64,000 bases of DNA, taken from Elysia crispata (taxonomy: Eukaryota > Mollusca > Gastropoda > Plakobranchidae). The notes beneath the pieces were generated by a model. That model was given only the letters and a program-made list of their open reading frames with translations. It did no database searches and was not told the DNA's origin. The position numbers and the translations under genes are program-made. The stretch is taken from the NCBI GenBank assembly GCA_033675545.1, contig JAWDGP010002185.1:360001-424000 (forward strand), read 5' to 3'. This document shows positions 1-64,000 of this stretch, piece after piece; the stretch's first letter is position 1, and each line of letters begins with the position of its first letter.

Positions 1-139
1 TCAATATGTTTTTTTGGTTGTTTTTTTTTCATATCAAATAAATGTAAGAATAATACATGGAAACTGCAAAAGGTTTTGTTAAATAAAATGCTAAAGAAAC
101 AAAAAAACAAAAATAGAATGCTATTAAAAGGTAGCTCAC

Positions 140-56817
<56,678 letters not shown>

Positions 56818-57096
56818 CTGGAACGTAGACAATCGGGGTATTTTTGTTATTCATTGTGTGCTAGATTTATATTTTTTTTTAAATAGATGATCATACACAT
56901 CGTGGCTAAATATTCAGGGAGAGTAAAGAAAGAGTTCTTAATATTAGTATTAATTAAAGGACTAATGCTGAAAGTGGGTCTACCAAATACTGTGCATAGT
57001 AACCGTGTAATATTCTTACTCGTAGGCTACTCTTAGACACATCTCAAAGACATTTTTTAAAACAACAACCGTTCTGTTTCTCGTATAAACGTAAAA

Positions 57097-57098
<2 letters not shown>

Positions 57099-57177
<79 letters not shown>
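57099..57177. repeat. (AT)n microsatellite
   Basis: About 78 bases of pure AT repeat. Confidence 0.97.
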
Positions 57178-57180
<3 letters not shown>

Positions 57181-57193
57181 GATGACCATGATC

Positions 57194-57409
<216 letters not shown>

Positions 57410-59829
57410 ATATAATCGTCCAATCTTTGAGATGAGTTTTCACAATAGGAAGAATACCATACAAATTAGATGTCACGATAAAAAAAAAATCTCTCCATGG
57501 AAAATGAAATGAAAATATTGGCTGCAAGTTCTCACTGACACATATGCTACCGTTTAAACTTTAACAACATATTATATTCGTTGTGGGTACTTTTGAGACA
57601 GGGAACTTACTCTATAGGGTTGTTTGGATACGGATAACCTAAAGACCACACAACTTTGATTTGTGCAGTTTAAAAGTATGAAGAGGATCTAAAATGAGAT
57701 ATGGTTGATAACTATTATCTATATTGTTTTGAGACAAATGTGTTATAAAATTGTAAAATAATTTGTAAAGAGCTAACATGTCTACATTATCTCTTAAAAG
57801 TAACCATTTTGTGTAAAACAAGCTATGCTATAAGAATTTGTCCGCGTTGTCATTGAACTCCAGGTGATTACATAATATCCAACTGGAAATTAGAGTAGCA
57901 TAACTTTAAGAGGACTGTAAGTCTCACAAAGTTACTGGCCTCCATAAAATAAAAAAAAATGAAAGATTCCAATTCAGTACGCCCATGCAAAAAAATAGTA
58001 CCCTTTTATGATAACCTCCTCTGCTCACTCCTCGAGTCCATATTCAATTTAATCGTCGTCATATCCATCTCAAACTTAAAGTAGACTCTAAGCTGCTGCA
58101 CAGTGCTTTTGCATAAAGACTTCGCTCGTTATTATTTATGACACAGACTAACTAGATCTACTGTACATAGTCGATACTGTAAAGAGTCGATTATTGGTCT
58201 GTTATCATCAAAGACCATTCACTTTACATGAAAAATATTGGTACCTTTAATAGAGAGATTTGATGAAAAGGGAAAAAAATGTAACGAATTCAATTTCTTG
58301 TTACAATCAACTCATTTCTCTTATTTTGTGAAACAGGCAAAATTGGCAACGGAAACCATGAAGATGAAGAAGACGCTAGTGAAACCGCCTTCAAGATGTT
58401 AAAAATAATGATGATGTTAAAGGTTGAGGGGTTCAATAATCGTAGAACATATTCCATTTTAGGGTTTGTAACGTAATGTAAAGCTTTTTTTAATACAGTA
58501 TGAGAATTTATGTCTTAAGCGTGGCAAAGAGGATGCTATTACGAATAGTCGCTGCATGCAGCAAACCTATTGTTGGATCAGTAATCAGATCGTTATTGAT
58601 TGTGTCTTTGTGAGGCTACTAAGCTCAGTGTATGACAAAAGAAAAAAAATGTCACGCATTGTTAAAGCCTAATTGAATATTCTTGTTGTAAACCTGACAC
58701 TCTGCTATTAAGTTGTCAAGTGTTGTCTCTAAATAATTCAAAAGGCGAGAGTATGAAAGGATCTAAATTCCTGAAGAAAATTAATTGACTTAAGAGGTCT
58801 TTTCCTAATGATATGCTAATGATTTTCTTCTTATGTGGTATTAATCCAGTTCAAAAGGAAATCTTTCTGTGATTTGTCTTTGTTTTATCTTGCTGAAACC
58901 CAATTTTCTAGGTTATCAGCAAGCCTAAGTAAGGCAAAATTATATCTTAACGTTCATGCTCTGTTTTTTCGCAAAGATAAAGGTATGGTTTGGTAGGCCA
59001 ATGATGTGGTCAACCGTGTCTGGAGCCCGCGGGAGAATTGACATCAACAAACAAGATGCAAACAGCGTGAAAGCCAGGAATGTTTTTATAACCTGGACAG
59101 TAAGTAGAAACAGGAGTTTTTCCCCAATGTCCTCTCTTGAGCCTGAAGATCTTTTATCTAATAACCGAGCGGATCTGCTTTTGGGCAGGAAGAAAACTTA
59201 CTTGTCTCAAATTGATAGTCAAATATAAAAGATGAAAATTTTAATATAATATATGAAGACAAGAGCTTGAAAACAACCTTAGACTACCCGAAACTTTCAT
59301 TGGATATTCTTATTTTTCAGGAAAAGACAAATGGTGAATCATCATGTGTCTAAAAATGTTTCTGAGAAACTGAAAGAGGATTAGCAACAACTTAGTAACC
59401 GAGAGTAACGAAATTAAATCAGAAAAACCTACTAAGATATTAAGGAACTTGTTACTGCATTCATATCTTGAGAATATTAAAGAATTAATCCGTCCGGTTA
59501 GGCTGACTTCGGACATTGATAAAATTCATGGTCTTAATTATAACACTCTTATAGTTTTGAGTGGCATGACAAGAGAAACAATCTTATATGAGGAAAACAG
59601 ATCTTCTAAACTTTTTTGTCACTTTAGAAGCGCCATGCTTTTGTCTTTTAATATTAGTAATGAGAACCTTTACTAAAAGTCATCACTATGGAGACGTCAT
59701 AAAAATCAAGCCTGAAATGTCGAAAAGTTCAACCTGTCTGAAAATTTAATGGCAGACATTTTTTTGCGAGCAGGCTAGTACTGATAGTGAGAAGAAGATT
59801 CTACGCCTTGATTTTTAAATCTGATTTTT

Positions 59830-60006
59830 GTTTCTGTGTTGTTACCACATTTATAAATACGACAGAGGAAGTTTGAAAACATATAAAAGTTTCTGTGTTG
59901 TTACTACATTTATAAATACGAAAGAGGAAGTTTGAAAGCATGTAAAAGCTTCTGTGTTGTTACCACATTTATAAATACGAAAGAGGAAGTTTGAAAGCAT
60001 GTAAAA
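59830..60006. repeat. Three tandem copies, 59-base period
   Basis: Copies start at 59830, 59889 and 59948, each containing TTCTGTGTTGTTAC and AGAGGAAGTTTGAAA. Copies 2 and 3 are closer to each other than to copy 1. Confidence 0.94.
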
Positions 60007-61289
60007 GTTGAAAAAAAAGTTTTTTTTTTCTGTTTTCTGATTATAAGATGATTCTATTTAGCTAGCATCCTTTAGTTTGACGTGTGATTATAAAAGAACT
60101 ATTGTCGTGTAATCTACAATTACATCAATGGCGTCATAGCTTGCTAATTTATCTTAAAAGGCACATAGACCTCAAATGTCTTTTTTTTTTTTTTTGGAAA
60201 ACGACGTAGACTATCTGTTACATCTCATTAACAGCTTTTGTAACTGTGGTTTAGCCTCTTAAGCGCATCACTCCTTACAAATGTTGAAAAAACTATATCA
60301 ACACTGGCCCACACAAATTTGCGTGATGGAAAGAAATAATATGGGAGAATAAAATTAGATGGCCTATTAGACTTTCTACATGGCAAAGATGATAAAGAAG
60401 TCATATGTTTGCAAATTGAGGAAATGGCTTTCAAAGTAGGCTGTTCAAAGATTTTGAACGTTATGGTCTTTTGCTCATTAAAAAAAGTTCGATATCCTTT
60501 TTTTCGGGCTTGAAGACAAATAAAAAAAAATTTGAAAGCAAAATAGGAATGTTCACTCAATGAGGAAAAAAAAAATCAAAATTTGGAAAATCTATTCCTT
60601 TGCTCAGGTTCCGAAGTTTTTCCCAGTTGAAAAGACATAACTAGAATATTAAAGGATCTAGGACCATACCCGTCGTTATGGCGACTTTCTGAGAATTTGA
60701 GCAACTTAAACGCCTACATATATAACATTCTCTTATCTATTTTATTATCTATATAGACATAATCTGATCCTCTACGAGTATCACGATTTTTCCTTGACAT
60801 GGAGAGGTTATGCTACAGCAGAGACCGTTTGCACTGGCATTGAAGGATTTGGGTGTTAATGTTCTTACAAACCCCCTGTTATGCTGCTAATTTAAAAAAA
60901 GGGAAATAAATCAATGCAGAGCAAACTGTGTGGCTAAACCAGATATTAATGAGTGCGACAAAAAAAAAAAGCCAAGCTAAATTGTGGAAAGCGTCTCTGG
61001 TCACATAACGGTGTTTGTTCTACAGTAATTTTTCGACAAGACTAACAGCCCATATCTTCTAAGAGCATTGCGACTGCCTATCAGCCCACAAAACAAATTT
61101 GCTCCGATCAAACAATGTCTTACAGGTAAGGAAACAATGTCACCTAACAACTTTTCTTGCTGTATAAAGGCATTTGCTTCCAGTGAGGGTCTCACTTTCT
61201 GTGTGTGTGCATGTCAATTCTGCTATAGATGCACCATGGTTACTCAGGCGAGGTCGGCACTAAAGAGGTAATAATATTGAGCTTTTCCC

Positions 61290-61300
61290 TCCCCCCCCCC

Positions 61301-61386
<86 letters not shown>

Positions 61387-61397
61387 CCCCCCCCTTT
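61290..61397. repeat. (CT)n microsatellite with C-run ends
   Basis: CT repeat bracketed by runs of about 10-13 C on both sides. Confidence 0.96.
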
Positions 61398-61524
61398 TTT
61401 TGTTAACATGTCTTATTTTCGCTTCACTTTGAGTCTCCCCTTTTCTACCTCTCTCTTTTATCCCTACTATATCAATCTATCTATCTTTCTTCCAATCTAT
61501 TCATTTCATTTTCCACACATGAAT

Positions 61525-61700
61525 ACTATATTCAAAACAAATTCGGCTGCAAATCACAAATCTGCTTATTAATAGGCCTACCTCCAAACAACATTGCAAA
61601 TCTCTGTAGACAGCATAAATCTGCGCATTGAAAACATTGAAAGAATACGCTGTTGATTGCTCCTTGTTAGCCTGTTCACCTTACAACATTCCATAATAAA
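61525..61700 (-). pseudogene. Decayed second copy of the F5/8C exon 1 / intron junction
   Basis: 61525-61616 matches the intron start at 56617-56706 (shared words ATTCAAAAC, AATTCGGCT, AAATCTG, TCTGTAGA). Continuing leftward in transcription, 61617-61690 keeps a weak resemblance to exon 56707-56817 (CAAGGA, CAGC, GCGCAG). The donor GT is gone and the frame is not kept. Best read as a decayed duplicate; it could instead be two copies of an interspersed repeat. Confidence 0.4.
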
Positions 61701-62330
61701 CTGAGAACCGTCCATCAAAACTTGCGAACCATTTAATGTCTGTCTATTAAGTTATCGATCTACTGGTATCTTTATATCAATCAACCAATCTTTTTATCAA
61801 TGTGCTCTCTCAAAAGCTCTGAACTTCTCTTTTTACGAACAGATTTCTCTCCTGCCATCATAGTTTCATCGTCTCCTTTTTTCTGTGTAAATTTTTTTTT
61901 GTTTTTAATGAGCTCGACATCTACGTCTTGGCCTAGTTAAATCAGGGAACATGTACAGACTGTCCATACCAAAAAAAAATTCTTCAGATTATGAATCCAT
62001 TTTCAGGCATTCTCTAGTAGCTTCCAAAGCCAACTGTAATTAGAAAAAATACTTCTTGGAACTGCGTTCTCTATGTGGGATCAAACAAGTGCTTTCCAAA
62101 GCTGTAGTGCATGTGAAAAGTACAGCGTCGACAGACTCTCAGAGTCGTTCTTTGCTCATTCTGTCTACGTCTGGGTTAGGAAAGGCCGAGATCCACTTAA
62201 GACGGTAGCTTCAGTGACTATTGTTATATCTTTTAATTTTGATAGCGTAGTAGTTGCAAACCTAAAAAAATATTGCACTTGTGCGTGAGTTCGCATTTCA
62301 TGAACTGAAATCCAGCCAACTGCATTTCGG

Positions 62331-62520
<190 letters not shown>

Positions 62521-62523
<3 letters not shown>

Positions 62524-62550
62524 ATGAAGCCACAATAAAGGCGAAACGTT
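62521..62550 (+). other. Hairpin motif with hammerhead-like core
   Basis: CTGATGAAGCC, then an 8-base loop, then GGCGAAACG. CTGATGA and GAAAC are the two conserved halves of hammerhead ribozyme cores, with a 3-bp GCC/GGC stem between them. An extra A after CTGATGA and no convincing outer stem argue against activity. The same word is common beside simple repeats in animal repetitive DNA. Confidence 0.4.
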
Positions 62551-62634
62551 TTTATGTTTAATCTATACTTGTGTTGTTTCTTTTTTTAGTCCCGTAGTTA
62601 TACAGTGGTGTGCCTGTCTCCTTTTAAACCTTCT

Positions 62635-62676
62635 CTCTGTCTCTGTCTCTGTCTCTGTCTGTCTGTCTGTCTGTCT

Positions 62677-62745
<69 letters not shown>
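62635..62745. repeat. (CTGT)n and (CT)n array
   Basis: A second CTGT-then-CT array 110 bases right of the first, separated by the hairpin motif. Confidence 0.95.
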
Positions 62746-63335
62746 AAGTATCAAAGATTTATACTCCATATACCTAATAAAATTCCTTAGATTGGAACAG
62801 TTTTGTTTCATCGAGATCGTCTGACGAGTTTAGCCCCCTTTCACTGTAAGTTTCAAATCCGTAATGGAAAACATTTCAATGTGGTGACAGAATTCGTTTG
62901 GCACAAAGTTGTAAAGAACTTCTGTCGCCGTAAGTATTGAACATGACACAGATTTATAAAAACGGTGCAGGGATGTGCATGTGATGTTCCAATTAAGATT
63001 ACTTTCTCATGTGACATAGATTTGCCTCAAAGACAATGAGGATATTAAAATAAAAAAAGACTATAGACACTTTAAGGCCCCTATTATAGATAACAATGAA
63101 TTGAATTGTAGTGATTTATTAAAACTTATCATAAGTGCTTAATGTCCTAACCATTAAAGCAGTGTGCATGTATAAAGTAAACAAACATTACTTTTGGTTT
63201 TAACACATTTAGAGGTTATTTATGTTGTTTTGTATTATTTTTCAAATTCACCCTCAGAAAAATATCACTGATTTCATGATTGCCCTCTACGTATTTTGTT
63301 CTCTTTCATTTCTTAGGTTCTAGGTACTCTCTTAC

Positions 63336-63420
63336 CAGGCATAATCTTGCAAAAAAATATTAACAGTATATTCTGCAATTCCACTAGGATGTTTAGAAAT
63401 GTCTATTTCCAAGCTAGAAC
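63336..63420 (-). CDS. Candidate upstream exon of the giant gene
   Basis: An 85-base segment with a good acceptor (pyrimidine tract then TTTCAG) and a strong donor (CTG then GTAAGAG). It has a single open frame, including EIDISKHPSGIAEYTVN. It starts with two bases of a codon and ends with two, so it cannot join directly to the exon at 56707-56817, which needs one base; another exon must lie between. No domain recognised. It could be a chance open segment. Confidence 0.35.
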
Positions 63421-63737
63421 CTGAAATTAAAAACAATAACACTGCAAAGGAGAGACACAGAATGTCAAGAATAGCGAAACAAAAAGCCGGGAAGAGGTAA
63501 TAGGCGTGTTATCCTTCAATGTCTGTTATAAACGTAAGAGTATAGGCTTAAAAACCTAAAACAAAGTTCAAGAATGTATCTCATATAAATCAGAAGGATT
63601 CTGCTCTTGTCAGTTTCTTACGCTCGCCTACATTGCTCGTTGCAAGCGCATACCATAGCGTTCAATAAATTTTGATGGTACACATGGAAAAAATCGATGA
63701 GAAAGCAAAGGGTGTATTTAGAAATGTTGGAGATGAG

Positions 63738-63752
63738 GGGGGGGGGGGGGGC
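63738..63752. repeat. Poly-G run
   Basis: A run of G followed by GCGGGAAGGGAGG; strongly G-rich in an AT-rich setting. Confidence 0.9.
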
Positions 63753-63888
63753 GGGAAGGGAGGAAATTATTAGAGGGGAGGGGGATTTGATGGATGAACT
63801 GAAGCAATCAACAACAAATGCCAATAATGAGCGGAAATAGGGTAATGTACCTCCCGTGTGAGAATAAAAAACTAAGATAAAAGGCAAG

Positions 63889-63897
63889 AAAGAGAGA

Positions 63898-63957
<60 letters not shown>
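63889..63957. repeat. (GA)n microsatellite
   Basis: About 68 bases of GA repeat near the right edge. Confidence 0.95.
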
Positions 63958-63958
<1 letters not shown>

Positions 63959-64000
63959 AGGAGGCGTGGGAAAGTAATTAATTTGAAATTCGACATGGTA

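Noticed and set aside
57611-57639. Possible micro-exon on the minus strand (CTTTAG, about 28 bases, GTAAG)
   Set aside because: The only phase that would join exon 56707-56817 contains a stop.
58956-59228. Plus-strand open frame with a GTAAGTAG donor-like site at about 59100
   Set aside because: No recognisable protein, no clear acceptor or partner exon, and no support for a gene on this strand.
61684-61739. Minus-strand segment with a VWFD-like SFDGRF-x-x-YYG reading
   Set aside because: Weak acceptor, a phase that does not fit the neighbours, and no second half of a VWFD domain nearby; most likely chance.

Overview
The window is eukaryotic, intron-rich and AT-rich, and carries many long microsatellites. 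The protein modules (F5/8 type C, VWFD, EGF, PAN/apple) and the LINE remnants point to an invertebrate animal, most likely a mollusc or another lophotrochozoan. The sequence alone cannot name the species.

Positions 140 to 56817 on the minus strand are dominated by one giant gene, read from right to left. I could place 61 exons by hand (about 3,350 codons). Their splice phases agree at every junction except one, where an exon was not found. Both ends are open: the 3' end runs off the left edge, and no start codon or signal peptide was found on the right. The protein starts, as far as seen, with an F5/8 type C (discoidin) domain over three exons. Then follow four tandem copies (R1-R4) of a unit laid out like vertebrate VWDE (von Willebrand factor D and EGF domain protein). 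Each unit has four pre-VWFD exons (n1-n4), a VWFD domain (v1-v5), a Cys-rich tail (p1-p3), a split EGF (p4/p5), an IPT/TIG-like segment (p5/p6) and a Cys-Tyr/Asn-Pro motif exon (p7). R1 (52.8-38.9 kb) and R2 (37.2-21.5 kb) each end in two PAN/apple exons. R3 (21.1-8.4 kb) has none. R4 (8.1-0.1 kb) is cut off inside its VWFD domain. A large secreted or pericellular adhesive/matrix protein is the natural inference.

Introns hold two remnants of one LINE family (4.4 and 54 kb), two TTAA-ended piggyBac-like MITEs (5.1-6.4 kb), a foldback repeat (51.1 kb), short tandem duplications and many simple repeats. The right flank (56.8-64 kb) is mostly microsatellite and unrecognised sequence. It includes one candidate upstream exon (63.3 kb) and a decayed second copy of the first F5/8C exon junction (61.5 kb). 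I saw no rRNA, tRNA or CRISPR array.
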